The notes: generated by a model not told the origin, from the letters alone. A stretch of DNA of 62,879 bases from an uncultured Gammaproteobacteria bacterium (GCA_929200535.1 CAKMZV010000008.1:1-62879), one strand, 5' to 3'; numbered from the stretch's first letter, positions 1 to 8,819 are shown. Program-made: numbers and translations.

Positions 1-284
1 TCCCTCTCCCTGAGGGAGAGGGCTGGGGTGAGGGGGGTTATTAATGGTTAATTGTCAATGGTTAGTTGTCAATGGTTAATTGTTAATGGTTAAAAAAATC
101 TGTGTAATCTGTGGATAATAATCTGTGAAGTCTGTGGATTTTTACTTATTTTTACTTAAATGTGCTATAATGATTTTAATTAACTGTATAGTGTGTGTTA
201 TTTGGAATAAAAACGCCATTTTGCCTTTGATTTCTATTTTAATTTTTGAACCTTATTTTTTGAACTATATCAAACTATTCGCAT
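1..284. repeat. Dispersed repeats at left edge, no gene
   Basis: Positions 1-36 carry the CCCTCTCCCTGAGGGAGAGG motif followed by GCTGGGGTGAGGGG. Positions 40-95 are short degenerate tandem copies of TTAATGGTTAATTGT. Positions 97-140 hold variants of AATCTGTGTAATCTGTGGAT. The same three families recur at 61.86-62.88 kb. The rest is AT-rich, and no gene is seen before the lipoprotein start at 285. Confidence 0.75.
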
Positions 285-2051
285 ATGCATTTCTTTTCTA
301 AATTTCTCCCCTCCCTCGAATCATTTAAATTTCTTTTAATTGCCGTTTTTTTACCGCTTCTCGTTGCTTGTGGTGGAAGCTCATCAGATAGCCCAACGCC
401 TACTCCGAGTGACCCTACTCCAGATGAAAAAATTGTTAACCCCCTCGAAAGTATTAAGCTAACAGCGGATAGCACCTCACAAATAACGGTATCGTGGACG
501 AGCAATGGGGCAAGCTCCTATGAAATTTATCGCCACACAAGCAACAGCACTGCAGGCTTAACAGCTATTGCCACGACAACAAACGTCTCCTATAAAGATA
601 CAGGTCTAACGGCTGATACGATGTATTACTACTGGGTAAAAGCCTGTAATGCAAATTTAGAAGGAGTAAAATCTTGCTCTGATTTTTCACCATTTTCCTC
701 AAAAGCTACCTTTGCTTTAACTCCGATTGTTCCAACAACTTTTAGCTTAACAATTGAAGTTGATAGCACCTCGCAACTTACGGTCTCGTGGGGTAGTGTT
801 ACTGGAGCAGAGTATTATGAAATTTACCGCAACATAAGCGATAGCAATACAAGTTTAACAGCCATTGCCACGCAAACCAACACCTCCTATGAAGATACAG
901 GTCTAACGGTTGATACGACCTATTACTATTGGGTAAAAGCATGTAAGGAAAATTTAGACGGAGTAAAAGCCTGCTCTGATTTTTCAACAGGCAGATTCGA
1001 AACCACTCCCCTAAGTGCCCCACAAGGTCTTAGCCTAAGTGCGGATAGCGTCTCACAACTTACGGTATCGTGGGATAGTGTTACTGGAGCAGAGTATTAT
1101 GAAATTTACCGCAACACCAGTAATACAAATACAACCTTAACAGCCTTTTTCAGCCCGATGGCAAGTAGTGGCACTACCTATATCGATAGCGGACTTATTT
1201 CAAACACCCAATATTACTATTGGCTTAAGGCATGCAAAACAGGGAATGATTGTTCTGTATTTTCAGAAATGGCATCCACAAAAACACAGATAATCATTGA
1301 GAAAATCAACGACACTGGTATTACTTGGAGTGGAAATTACCCATCAGGAAACTCAACTGGCACAAGTTGCTCACCGACAGGCTTTGCCACAGACACCACC
1401 AAGCAAGATTGTCATCAAGGCAGAGATGCCGAAGCCGTTGATGGCAAGCTGACTAAAGTAGGCGGCGGAAATGCAGGTTTTGATTTTACTAAACTGGGTA
1501 GTACCGGCACAATCTTAGCCATCCAAGGTGAAAGTTGGTCAAGCACTGGCACAGAAGCAGCAGGCACACAATGGAGCTGTGTCAAAGATAATCACACCGG
1601 TTTAATTTGGGAAGTGAAAACCGATAATGGCTTGCATGGTAAAGATGATCGGTATAACTGGTATAATACTGATTCCGCCAGTAATGGTGGTGCGGTGGGC
1701 GATGCCGATGATGATGGCAATGTTTGCGAGGGTTATCAAAGTGGCGACTCGGCGACTTATTGCAACACCCAAGCCTTTGTGGCAAGAGTTAATCAAGCCA
1801 CACTGTGTGGGGCAAGTGACTGGAGAATGCCTACTCGGCAAGAATTCCTTTCGATTACGCATTTTGGTCGCTTCAAACCCAGCATTGATAGCCACTATTT
1901 TCCGAATACGGTATCAGACTGGTTTTGGTCCTCCGTGCCCTATGCCAATAGTAGCGTCAATGCGTGGGCTGTCAGTTTCGGCTACGGCTATGATCGCAAC
2001 GCCAGTCACGTCAGCGATTATCGTGTTCGCTTGGTGCGTGCGAGCCAGTAA
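285..2051 (+). CDS. Lipoprotein with three FN3 repeats and a C-terminal DUF1566/Lcl_C domain; likely DGR target
   Basis: This 588-residue protein is probably exported and anchored to the outer membrane. A hydrophobic signal segment ends in LLVAC, so Cys29 is a likely lipidation site, followed by a Ser/Thr/Pro-rich linker. Three fibronectin type III-like repeats follow (about residues 52-145, 146-243 and 244-338). Each has a TVSW strand and a Y-E-I-Y-R motif, and repeats 2 and 3 are almost identical in DNA, which suggests recent duplication or gene conversion. Residues about 345-588 form a DUF1566 (Lcl_C) domain with a C-type-lectin-like fold: DWRMPTRQEF, then WSS, then a terminal VRLVRASQ. 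DUF1566-type lectin folds are known scaffolds of diversity-generating retroelement variable proteins, and the last 41 codons look like such a variable region. A related gene follows 39 bp downstream. The ligand is unknown; surface binding or adhesion is inferred. Confidence 0.8.
   Translation: MHFFSKFLPSLESFKFLLIAVFLPLLVACGGSSSDSPTPTPSDPTPDEKIVNPLESIKLTADSTSQITVSWTSNGASSYEIYRHTSNSTAGLTAIATTTNVSYKDTGLTADTMYYYWVKACNANLEGVKSCSDFSPFSSKATFALTPIVPTTFSLTIEVDSTSQLTVSWGSVTGAEYYEIYRNISDSNTSLTAIATQTNTSYEDTGLTVDTTYYYWVKACKENLDGVKACSDFSTGRFETTPLSAPQGLSLSADSVSQLTVSWDSVTGAEYYEIYRNTSNTNTTLTAFFSPMASSGTTYIDSGLISNTQYYYWLKACKTGNDCSVFSEMASTKTQIIIEKINDTGITWSGNYPSGNSTGTSCSPTGFATDTTKQDCHQGRDAEAVDGKLTKVGGGNAGFDFTKLGSTGTILAIQGESWSSTGTEAAGTQWSCVKDNHTGLIWEVKTDNGLHGKDDRYNWYNTDSASNGGAVGDADDDGNVCEGYQSGDSATYCNTQAFVARVNQATLCGASDWRMPTRQEFLSITHFGRFKPSIDSHYFPNTVSDWFWSSVPYANSSVNAWAVSFGYGYDRNASHVSDYRVRLVRASQ
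1926..2048 (+). other. Putative DGR variable region, copy A
   Basis: The last 41 codons before the stop align without gaps to 2520-2642. In the 21 codons from 1977 to the VRLVR motif, the third base is the same in 19, yet 16 codons differ at position 1 or 2. Nearly all variable codons end in C or T, as expected from adenine mutagenesis of AAY codons in a template repeat. The tail GTTCGCTTGGTGCGT is identical in both copies and could be the initiation-of-mutagenic-homology segment. No template repeat or reverse transcriptase is in this window. Confidence 0.7.
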
Positions 2052-2090
2052 CTTTTTCAATTTACTCAATAATTTATCCAAAATAAAACA

Positions 2091-2645
2091 ATGAAAATAG
2101 TAACGAATCAAAACAAACATAAAAAAAAGGTCATAGGTTTAATGGTGCTCTTATTTGTGATGCCTCTATCTAATCTCATCGCCCAAACGATCAACTCGAA
2201 CATGATTAACCAATGGCCAGATAAGCGCTACACCGTGCATAATGACGGCACAGCGACCGATGTTCGAACTGGCTTAATGTGGAAAGTTTGTAGTGAGGGA
2301 CAAACTTGGAGTGAAAGCAGTGGCACGACGACTTGCTCGGACTCAGCTGGCACCTATACTTGGAAAGCAGCCTTAGAAATTGTGAATAATCACACTTTTG
2401 CTGAACATAATGATTGGCGAGTACCTAATCGTAGTGAACTCAACTCACTGGTGGCATTAAATCGGTATGTGCCATCGATTAACTTAAACATTTTTCCGGC
2501 TACGCCATCAAGGAGCTATTGGTCCTCCTCGCCCTTTGCTTCCAATAGCAAAAATACGTGGATTATCTATTTCAACTTCAGCGGTGATGGCGCCAGCGAC
2601 CGCAGCACCGACCGTGCTGTTCGCTTGGTGCGTACGAGCCAGTAG
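2091..2645 (+). CDS. Secreted DUF1566/Lcl_C protein; second likely DGR target
   Basis: The 184-residue protein has a basic start and a hydrophobic segment (about residues 14-31) ending in NLIAQ, consistent with a signal peptide. No lipobox is clear. The mature part is a single DUF1566 domain: W-x-D-K-R-Y-T near residue 45, LMWKVCSEG, DWRVPNRSEL, YWSSSPF and a terminal VRLVRTSQ. It lacks the FN3 repeats of its upstream neighbour but is paralogous to that protein's C-terminal domain. It starts 39 bp after that gene, so the two are probably co-transcribed. The last 41 codons form the second putative variable region. The ligand is unknown. Confidence 0.75.
   Translation: MKIVTNQNKHKKKVIGLMVLLFVMPLSNLIAQTINSNMINQWPDKRYTVHNDGTATDVRTGLMWKVCSEGQTWSESSGTTTCSDSAGTYTWKAALEIVNNHTFAEHNDWRVPNRSELNSLVALNRYVPSINLNIFPATPSRSYWSSSPFASNSKNTWIIYFNFSGDGASDRSTDRAVRLVRTSQ
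2520..2642 (+). other. Putative DGR variable region, copy B
   Basis: This is the counterpart of 1926-2048, with the same length from the WSS codons to the stop. Codon pairs such as GGC/AAC, TAC/TTC, CGC/GGC, CAC/CGC and GTC/AGC keep the third base while changing positions 1 and 2. This is unlike ordinary divergence, where third positions change first. Confidence 0.7.
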
Positions 2646-2674
2646 TGGATTAGCTCTAAGCCAGAATTTTTTGT

Positions 2675-4618
2675 TTAAATCTCTAAATCAACTTTGTCCA
2701 TCGCTTTAGTGCAGCAGGCTAAAACGTAGCCTTGGTCAATTTCTTGTTGGCTAATACCGCCACTATGTACCATATGAGTTTCGCCACTGTTGACTTTGAC
2801 TCTGCAGGTGCCACAAACACCAACAGAGCAGGCACTGGGTATGGCGATGTTAGCACGTTTGGCAGCAGTTAGTAAGGTTTCTATTTGAGTGGCTTCAATT
2901 TCTTTTTTGGACTTAGCAAAGCTGATAAATGTTTTTTTATCTGAAATCGTGGTGCTGTAGTCTTGGGGTTGTTCGTTAGCTTCAATGGATGAAAATTGTT
3001 CTTCGTGATATTTGTTCATATCGTATCCAGAGTCAATTAGGGCATCTCGTACCGCTTGCATAAAAGGGGCAGGACCACAGCAATAAACGGCTCTGTCCAT
3101 ATAGTCGCTTGCCGCTAAACCAAGTATCAGTTTGTTAAAGCGTCCACGATAGCCAGTCCATAGATTTTGTGCGTCTTCTTCACATACCCAGGTTACTCTA
3201 ATATCTTCACTTCGATAGGCAATGTTTTCCAGTTCTTTTTTAAATAGAATATCTTGTGGTGTTTGCACACAGCTGATAAAGTTAATGTCCATATCACTGC
3301 CGTGATCGTACATCCAACGAGTCATTGAAATCATTGGGGTAATCCCAGAGCCGGCTGAGATAAATAAGTATTTTTCAGCAGGTTTGTCAAAAAAAGAGAA
3401 GTGCCCTGTCGGTCCAAATGCTCTTAGTCGAGAGCCAACAGTTATATTTTCAAACATCCAACGGGTGCCAAAACTTTCCGCTTGTGCTTTTGCCGTGACT
3501 GAAATGGAGAGAGGGCGAGAAGGGCTTGAGGATAGGGTGTAAGTTCTTAGTGTAGGTTCTTCTGTGGCAGTGGGGAGTTCTAAAGTAATAAATTGACCAG
3601 GCTTATAGGTGAATAGGCGTGGTGGGTCGCTTTGAAAGGTAAAGGTTTTTACATTGGTGCTTTCATCTATTATCATTGTGCAAATTAAGTCGTCTATTTC
3701 TGAAGACCAAATATGACTGTCTGCAATCGCCAAGCGAATATTTTTTGCTTCAGTTAGATCACTTGGTTTATCTTCAAATTTTGCTATTTGTTCTATAAGC
3801 TCTTGGTTTTCTAATTTCTTTTCTTTATTGCTAAAGAGTTTATCTTCGTTAAAGAAAGTCGATGAGTCATAGTCAATCGATAGAGCATTTAATAACTCTT
3901 TGGCAACTTCTTCATTAACAGAGCCATATTTGGCAAAAATTTTCACCGTTAGTCTTATCCTGTCAAGGGCTATTGGGTTAGACATTAGTACCACTTCTAT
4001 GTCAGAGCAATCAAGAAGGTAACAGTTTGTTGCTAATAAGGTTTGTGTGTTTATATCTAATAAAGGTAGGTCGTTTAAAATCCTTAGTCGCCTATTCAAA
4101 GGCTCACTTTCTGACGGTTGGTCTTCTAAAACGTTAGTAATGACAAGTGATGAGTGGATACTTTCTTCAGTAAAGTTAGAGCCTAAAGGTACTAATGTCT
4201 CATCTTGTGATAGATTGATAAAAATATGCCCGTTATCAATGCTTAAAGGGTATTGCTTTAGTTTAAAGTCTTTACAATTAATTTCTTCCATCATCGAATG
4301 GGCATATTTTAATTGTCCGCTTAGGTCATAGGTCCATTGATGATAGGGGCAAACCAAATTGCTGCCGTGTCCCCGTTCTGTTTGGCAAATTTTTGAACCT
4401 CGATGACGACAAGTATTGCTTAAAGCAATAATCTCATCATTATCATCTTTTAATATGATAATAGGGTAGTCAATTATTTGGATTGTGAAAAAATCGCCAT
4501 TATTGTTGAGTTCATCACTGTGCCCAACGTAAATCCATTGGTTGTACCATCTTTTTATGTTTTCGATTTTGTTTTGGTTAGAAAAACGTATCGACTTTTT
4601 AGACTGTTGATTAGCCAT
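2675..4618 (-). CDS. Rieske domain fused to FAD/NAD(P)H reductase and plant-type ferredoxin
   Basis: This 647-residue protein should move electrons from NAD(P)H to an oxygenase. Residues 25-140 are a Rieske [2Fe-2S] domain with all ligands: C70-x-H72 (CRHRG) and C90-x-x-H93 (CPYHQW). Residues about 145-285 look like a decayed oxygenase catalytic domain: DRIRLTVK resembles the C-terminal core of GbcA-type oxygenases, but the His/His/Asp iron site is absent. Residues about 300-540 are a ferredoxin-reductase module (RTYTLSS flavin motif at 358-364, GSGITPM at 423, CCGP at 513). Residues about 565-647 are a plant-type ferredoxin with C597, C602, C605 and C635. The reductase part resembles GbcB, the glycine betaine monooxygenase reductase, which normally has no Rieske domain. 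The gene lies 27 bp downstream of an oxygenase lacking its own Rieske ligands, so the two probably form one enzyme. The substrate (glycine betaine or another methylated amine) is inferred. Confidence 0.85.
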   Translation of the reverse strand: MANQQSKKSIRFSNQNKIENIKRWYNQWIYVGHSDELNNNGDFFTIQIIDYPIIILKDDNDEIIALSNTCRHRGSKICQTERGHGSNLVCPYHQWTYDLSGQLKYAHSMMEEINCKDFKLKQYPLSIDNGHIFINLSQDETLVPLGSNFTEESIHSSLVITNVLEDQPSESEPLNRRLRILNDLPLLDINTQTLLATNCYLLDCSDIEVVLMSNPIALDRIRLTVKIFAKYGSVNEEVAKELLNALSIDYDSSTFFNEDKLFSNKEKKLENQELIEQIAKFEDKPSDLTEAKNIRLAIADSHIWSSEIDDLICTMIIDESTNVKTFTFQSDPPRLFTYKPGQFITLELPTATEEPTLRTYTLSSSPSRPLSISVTAKAQAESFGTRWMFENITVGSRLRAFGPTGHFSFFDKPAEKYLFISAGSGITPMISMTRWMYDHGSDMDINFISCVQTPQDILFKKELENIAYRSEDIRVTWVCEEDAQNLWTGYRGRFNKLILGLAASDYMDRAVYCCGPAPFMQAVRDALIDSGYDMNKYHEEQFSSIEANEQPQDYSTTISDKKTFISFAKSKKEIEATQIETLLTAAKRANIAIPSACSVGVCGTCRVKVNSGETHMVHSGGISQQEIDQGYVLACCTKAMDKVDLEI

Positions 4619-4645
4619 AATTTAGTTTGGAATTGTGGGAGTTAC

Positions 4646-5803
4646 TTATTTAGTAGGTAGCCGTTTTTGTAAGGTGTTGGAGTACCAATCAACAAATTGA
4701 GCTACTCCAGTTTCATATTCGGCTGAGTAGGGACCTGGTAAATAATCTGGAGAATTAATGCCCAGTTGGTTTTGCTCAACTAAATGTCGGTCTTGCAGAT
4801 TGGTTTGGTCCCAGACATATCTTAGTCTTTCTATGGTGTAATCTTTTCCTTCAATGGCATCTTTATTTATCATCCATTTAGTGGTTAGTAGTGTCTTTTG
4901 TGCAGTAAGAGGAATGAGGCGAAAAGAGATTACTTGATCACCAAGAAAGTGATTCCAAGAGCTTGGATAATGAAAATATAATAATGATCCAATATCAGGG
5001 TCTTCAGCGTGACAAACACGTTTTTTGACTGCTGCTTTTCCATCCATTGTAAAGCTGGTAAAGCCATTGAGTAAAGGTACTCGGGTAACTCGATAAGTTC
5101 CATCTTCAGACATAAGAAAACGACTGGGCATATTCATTGCCTCACATTTTTCCCAGCAGTCTCGTAATATTTTTGGTGTTTTTTCTGAGGGAATACCAGT
5201 AACACTAGGGTCTTCTGGAAAGGTAATAATTAGCTCTGGATGGTTGCTTGAACAATGATAACATTCTCGATTATTTTCCATAACCAATTTCCAGTTGCCT
5301 TGCTCAATAATGGTAGAGCTTGAGGCAATTTTAAGTTTGTCCAGATTGTAAGGGGCTATATAATCTGAAACGTCTTTTTCCAATGGGGCAATATCATCGG
5401 GTTTTTTGGCGAGAGAAATAAACAAGTAGTAGCACACATTTTTACAATGAATCGGCGTTAGTTTTTGTGTGACTCTCTTGGGTAATTTAACTGAGCCGTT
5501 GATTTGTTCTTTTAAGGTATGTTTAATAACGGAATTTTTAATATTTCGTAAATGAAAGGCTTGAATGTCTTCTTCTTTATCAGACATTCTGATAACAACA
5601 ATAGGATATTCTCCAAGCGTAAAGGTGAAGTAATCCCCCACCTTAGGTACTTCACACGGATGCCCTGCAAATACCCAAGATTTATACCAAATGTGCTTCA
5701 TATCACTGGCGAAAAATTTCTCATCTTTATAAAAAGGGCGAGCCAAACTGTAGCCTTTTTTTTGTTCCTTAAGTATATTTAAAAGTGAACCCTTTGTTGT
5801 CAT
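4646..5803 (-). CDS. GbcA-like oxygenase catalytic subunit lacking Rieske ligands
   Basis: This 385-residue protein resembles the alpha subunit of glycine betaine monooxygenase (GbcA) and related quaternary-amine Rieske oxygenases. The N-terminal part keeps the family framework (W-x-x-A-G-H-x-C-E-x-P at 43-53, PIVVIR at 67-72). The CxH...CxxH cluster motif is absent: after QAFHL (81-85) about 20 residues are missing, and the next recognisable strand is PIHCKNVCYYLFISL (117-131). The catalytic domain is intact: E176, H183 and H188 in the ENNRECYHCSSNH stretch, and D338 in NLQD, match the bridging acidic residue and the 2-His-1-carboxylate iron site. The frame is continuous, so this is not a sequencing frameshift. 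The downstream partner supplies a Rieske domain. Transcription of the pair presumably starts in the AT-rich stretch 5804-6054. Confidence 0.85.
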   Translation of the reverse strand: MTTKGSLLNILKEQKKGYSLARPFYKDEKFFASDMKHIWYKSWVFAGHPCEVPKVGDYFTFTLGEYPIVVIRMSDKEEDIQAFHLRNIKNSVIKHTLKEQINGSVKLPKRVTQKLTPIHCKNVCYYLFISLAKKPDDIAPLEKDVSDYIAPYNLDKLKIASSSTIIEQGNWKLVMENNRECYHCSSNHPELIITFPEDPSVTGIPSEKTPKILRDCWEKCEAMNMPSRFLMSEDGTYRVTRVPLLNGFTSFTMDGKAAVKKRVCHAEDPDIGSLLYFHYPSSWNHFLGDQVISFRLIPLTAQKTLLTTKWMINKDAIEGKDYTIERLRYVWDQTNLQDRHLVEQNQLGINSPDYLPGPYSAEYETGVAQFVDWYSNTLQKRLPTK

Positions 5804-6054
5804 GATGTTGTCTGTGTATAGGTTGAAAAATATTTTTACAATCTGAATAATTGTAGTTGTTAATGTTGTGTTTTTGTGAGTTAAAATATAAAAATTTTTT
5901 GCTTAAAATAAGTTACCAATTGTAGAGTTATTAAACGACTCTTTTGCATAAAAATGTAAAAAGGTGGAAAATTAACTATATCAAGATTAAATAAATGAAA
6001 TTAAAGCTAAAAATTTAGGGCATTTTTATCGCTTTAAAAATTAATTTTGTGAGT

Positions 6055-6213
6055 GAGACCTTTGCACAAAAGATATGACAAGTAAAAAAGCAAAAAATTG
6101 CCCTGATTTTCGTTGTGAAACTTGCGAAGACGGACGTATTGGCTGCGTTTCACGCCTCAATCAGAACAATTTTTTATCTTTTTTCTTTTGCCATACTTTT
6201 ATGCAAAGGTCTC
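6055..6213 (+). mobile_element. MITE family A, copy 1 (159 bp)
   Basis: A non-coding element with inverted ends GAGACCTTTGCAC... and ...TGCAAAGGTCTC. Near-identical full copies lie at 41809 and 56629, and shrunken remnants at 15120 and 36352. The interior contains GCGAAGACGGACGTATTGG, also present in MITE family B at 36838. The ends resemble those of IS5-family elements from memory; this is not verified. Only a short non-coding ORF-like stretch is present, so it would need a transposase in trans. Confidence 0.75.
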
Positions 6214-6251
6214 ATATGGTATAAAAAATTAGAAAAATTAGAAAAATTAAA

Positions 6252-6770
6252 ATGCAAAAACCACACCAATTATCGATTCAATCAAAGTCATTATTTTTAC
6301 AAACTTTTGAAGCATTATATGAACATTCTCCTTGGGTGATTGAGCGTGTCTTTGAAAAAGTTTGTAGCGAGGATAAGTATGATGATTTACAAACCTTTCA
6401 TCATTTATTAAGTAGTACGATGCTATCAGCCGATGATGAGTTGAAAATGGCGTTGATTCTTGCTCATCCACGCCTTGCTGGAAAAAAAGCACAACAGAAC
6501 GAATTGACTGATTTTTCAACAGAGGAACAAAAATCAGCTGGATTAAGTGCCTGCTCGGATGAGGAGTTAGCTTATATTACAAACTTGAATGAGCAATATT
6601 ACAAACGTTTTAACTTTGATTTTATTATGGCAGTTAAGGGTAAAAGTAAAGAGGCTATCTTCAAGGCTTTTGAGCAAAGGCTTTCTAATGAAAGAGAGCA
6701 AGAGATTAGCACGGCTTTAGAGCAAATTAATCAAATCGCTTGGTTACGTATTCAAGCCTTATATGAATAG
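6252..6770 (+). CDS. uraD: OHCU decarboxylase (ureide pathway)
   Basis: The 172-residue protein matches 2-oxo-4-hydroxy-4-carboxy-5-ureidoimidazoline decarboxylase. This enzyme completes the conversion of urate oxidation products to S-allantoin. Family signs are the HPRLAGK motif (about residues 75-81), LNEQYYKRFNFDFIMAVKGKS and the closing NEREQEISTALEQINQIAWLRI helix. Length is typical. No uricase, transthyretin-like hydroxyisourate hydrolase or allantoinase gene is nearby, so pathway partners must be elsewhere. It is a lone gene 38 bp after a MITE. The chosen ATG is the first in frame after the TATGG-rich leader; no strong ribosome-binding site is visible. Confidence 0.85.
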   Translation: MQKPHQLSIQSKSLFLQTFEALYEHSPWVIERVFEKVCSEDKYDDLQTFHHLLSSTMLSADDELKMALILAHPRLAGKKAQQNELTDFSTEEQKSAGLSACSDEELAYITNLNEQYYKRFNFDFIMAVKGKSKEAIFKAFEQRLSNEREQEISTALEQINQIAWLRIQALYE

Positions 6771-7025
6771 GAAGGGCAGCTCTTTAGGTTGAGATAGCGT
6801 TTTTTACATAATTTGTAGGTGAAAATAGGGGGGTGTGTTAATAATTTTGCAGTATAATTTCTTGTTGGTGCTATTGTTTTTATGAGTCAGAATGGGACTA
6901 TTTTTTATATTTTTATAAAGGCTTTCGTTAAAGTTGAACTAAAGTGAAAGTTAAAGTGGAAGCACGAAGAAGGTCTGATATGTTCTAACCATTTGGTTAG
7001 CTTTCTGTTTATTATAAATTTAAAT

Positions 7026-7110
7026 GGTGGGATTCCCGAGCGGTCAAAGGGGGCAGACTGTAAATCTGTTGGCGCAGCCTTCGAAGGTTCGAATCCTTCT
7101 CCCACCACCA
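7026..7110 (+). tRNA. tRNA-Tyr (GTA)
   Basis: Acceptor arms GGTGGGA/TCCCACC pair, with encoded CCA at 7108-7110. The anticodon GTA is at 7060-7062. The long variable arm of class II tRNAs (Tyr) is present, as is a GGTTCGAATCC T-arm. It is first of three tRNAs upstream of tuf, the usual proteobacterial tRNA-tufB arrangement. Confidence 0.95.
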
Positions 7111-7230
7111 TACCTTTGTTAGCATAGCTCTTTTAACCAATCTAATTTAATGGGTGAAGAGAATTTGTTATGATACTGGTGGGATAAGGTGCAAAGAAAG
7201 TTATATAATGATTAAAAGTATTGCTTTTTA

Positions 7231-7305
7231 GCGAGCGTCGTATAGTGGCTATTACCCCGGCCTTCCAAGCCGGAGACGTGGGTTCGATCCCCATCGCTCG
7301 CTCCA
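7231..7305 (+). tRNA. tRNA-Gly (TCC)
   Basis: GCGAGCG pairs with CGCTCGC. The anticodon TCC (7264-7266) sits in loop CTTCCAA closed by CCGGC/GCCGG. The T-arm is GGGTTCGATCCCC and CCA is encoded. Confidence 0.95.
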
Positions 7306-7308
7306 TTG

Positions 7309-7383
7309 GCTCATGTAGCTCAGGGGTAGAGCACTTCCTTGGTAAGGAAGAGGCCACGGGTTCAAATCCCGTCATGAGCTCCA
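7309..7383 (+). tRNA. tRNA-Thr (GGT)
   Basis: GCTCATG pairs with CATGAGC. The anticodon GGT is at 7341-7343 between CTTCC/GGAAG stems. The T-arm is CGGGTTCAAATCCCG and CCA is encoded. It starts 3 bp after tRNA-Gly, so both belong to one transcript. Confidence 0.95.
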
Positions 7384-7448
7384 TCTGATAAGTGTTTTAT
7401 TTAATGTTTTGTTTTTTGTAGCAATTTGTAAGTTTTAGGAGAAATTTT

Positions 7449-8639
7449 ATGTCAAAAGAAAAATTTGAGCGGACTAAACCGCATATAAATGTAGGAACTA
7501 TTGGACACGTTGATCATGGTAAAACTACCTTGACAGCGGCTTTGACTATTTATTCGGCAAAGAAATTTGGCGGTGAGTCTAAGGCGTATGATCAGATTGA
7601 TAATGCCCCTGAAGAGAAAGCACGTGGTATCACTATTGCAACAGCCCACGTTGAATACGAAACAGATTCAAGGCATTATGCCCACGTTGATTGCCCAGGG
7701 CACGCAGACTATGTGAAAAATATGATTACAGGTGCGGCTCAAATGGATGGTGCAATTTTGGTATGTTCTGCTGCTGATGGTCCTATGCCTCAAACGCGTG
7801 AGCATATTCTTTTAGCTCGTCAGGTTGGTGTTCCATATATTATCGTTTTCTTAAATAAAGCGGATATGGTTGATGATGCTGAACTTTTAGAGTTAGTTGA
7901 AATGGAAGTAAGAGAATTGCTTAATCAATATGATTTCCCAGGTGATGATACTCCTATTGTGATGGGATCTGCTCTTAAAGCGGTTGAAGGTGATACAAGT
8001 GAAATTGGTGAGCCTGCGGTTCAAAAACTTCTTGATCATTTGGATAGCTATATTCCTGAGCCTAAACGTGATATCGAAAAATCTTTCTTAATGCCTATTG
8101 AAGATGTGTTTTCAATTCAAGGGCGTGGAACTGTTGTTACAGGTAGAGTTGAAAGTGGTGTTGTCTCTACTGGTGATGAAGTTGAGATTGTTGGTATTCG
8201 TGAAACATCTATGACCACGGTAACTGGTGTAGAGATGTTCAGAAAATTACTTGATCGTGGTGAAGCTGGTGATAACGTTGGTGTTTTATTAAGAGGCACT
8301 AAGCGTGAGGAAGTTGAACGTGGTCAGGTTCTTGCTCAAAAAGGTACGGTAAAACCACACACTAAATTTGAATGTGAGGTTTATATTCTAAGTAAAGAAG
8401 AAGGTGGACGTCATACACCATTTTTCTCTAACTATCGCCCACAGTTCTATTTTAGAACTACTGATGTAACTGGTGCGACTGAGTTACCATCTGGCACAGA
8501 AATGGTTATGCCTGGTGATAATATCAAGATGGTTGTTGAGCTTATCAATCCTATTGCCTTGTCTGAAGGTTTGCGTTTTGCAATCCGTGAAGGTGGTAGA
8601 ACAGTTGGTGCTGGTGTTGTTGCTAAAATTATTGCTTAA
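7449..8639 (+). CDS. tuf: Elongation factor Tu
   Basis: EF-Tu, 396 residues, delivers aminoacyl-tRNA to the ribosome as a GTP complex. It shows the P-loop [10 protein letters not shown] (about 18-27), effector RGITI, DCPGH switch II, NKADM base-recognition motif and the terminal [12 protein letters not shown] block. Length and start ([16 protein letters not shown]) are normal, with AGGAG about 8 bp before the ATG. It follows the Tyr-Gly-Thr tRNA genes, the conserved tRNA-tufB order, though the usual thrU and the downstream tRNA-Trp-secE-nusG are absent. Two hairpins follow the stop. Its GC content is somewhat above the accessory genes. Confidence 0.97.
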   Translation: MSKEKFERTKPHINVGTIGHVDHGKTTLTAALTIYSAKKFGGESKAYDQIDNAPEEKARGITIATAHVEYETDSRHYAHVDCPGHADYVKNMITGAAQMDGAILVCSAADGPMPQTREHILLARQVGVPYIIVFLNKADMVDDAELLELVEMEVRELLNQYDFPGDDTPIVMGSALKAVEGDTSEIGEPAVQKLLDHLDSYIPEPKRDIEKSFLMPIEDVFSIQGRGTVVTGRVESGVVSTGDEVEIVGIRETSMTTVTGVEMFRKLLDRGEAGDNVGVLLRGTKREEVERGQVLAQKGTVKPHTKFECEVYILSKEEGGRHTPFFSNYRPQFYFRTTDVTGATELPSGTEMVMPGDNIKMVVELINPIALSEGLRFAIREGGRTVGAGVVAKIIA

Positions 8640-8670
8640 ATTTGCTTAGAAAACAAAAACACAATACTTT

Positions 8671-8728
8671 TGAAGCATAGCTTTTGCTATGCTTCAATGA
8701 TCAAAAGGAGCTTCGGCTCCTTTTTTTT
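8671..8728 (+). terminator. Double hairpin terminator after tuf
   Basis: The first hairpin is TGAAGCATAGC/GCTATGCTTCA (8671-8696). The second, AAAGGAGC-TTCG-GCTCC with a UUCG-type loop, is followed by eight T residues (8704-8728), a standard intrinsic terminator. Confidence 0.85.
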
Positions 8729-8819
8729 ATGTTTTACAACGGTCTTAGTTTTCGTTTAATAAGTTAAAATTAGTTACTCAGAAGTTTCTTTGTAATTCCT
8801 TATTTTTATCTGTCGTTAT

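Noticed and set aside
1627-2094. A 155-codon frame overlapping the first DUF1566 gene
   Set aside because: It is a +1-frame shadow; the variable-region codon pattern and lipoprotein frame define the real gene.
4646-5803. Loss of the Rieske motif as a frameshift or assembly error
   Set aside because: The frame is open throughout, flanking strands align on both sides, and the partner protein shows the complementary loss, so a simple error is unlikely.
6905-7384. Short minus-strand frames across the tRNA cluster
   Set aside because: They are artefacts of tRNA sequence read backwards (WRSGSNPR-like peptides).
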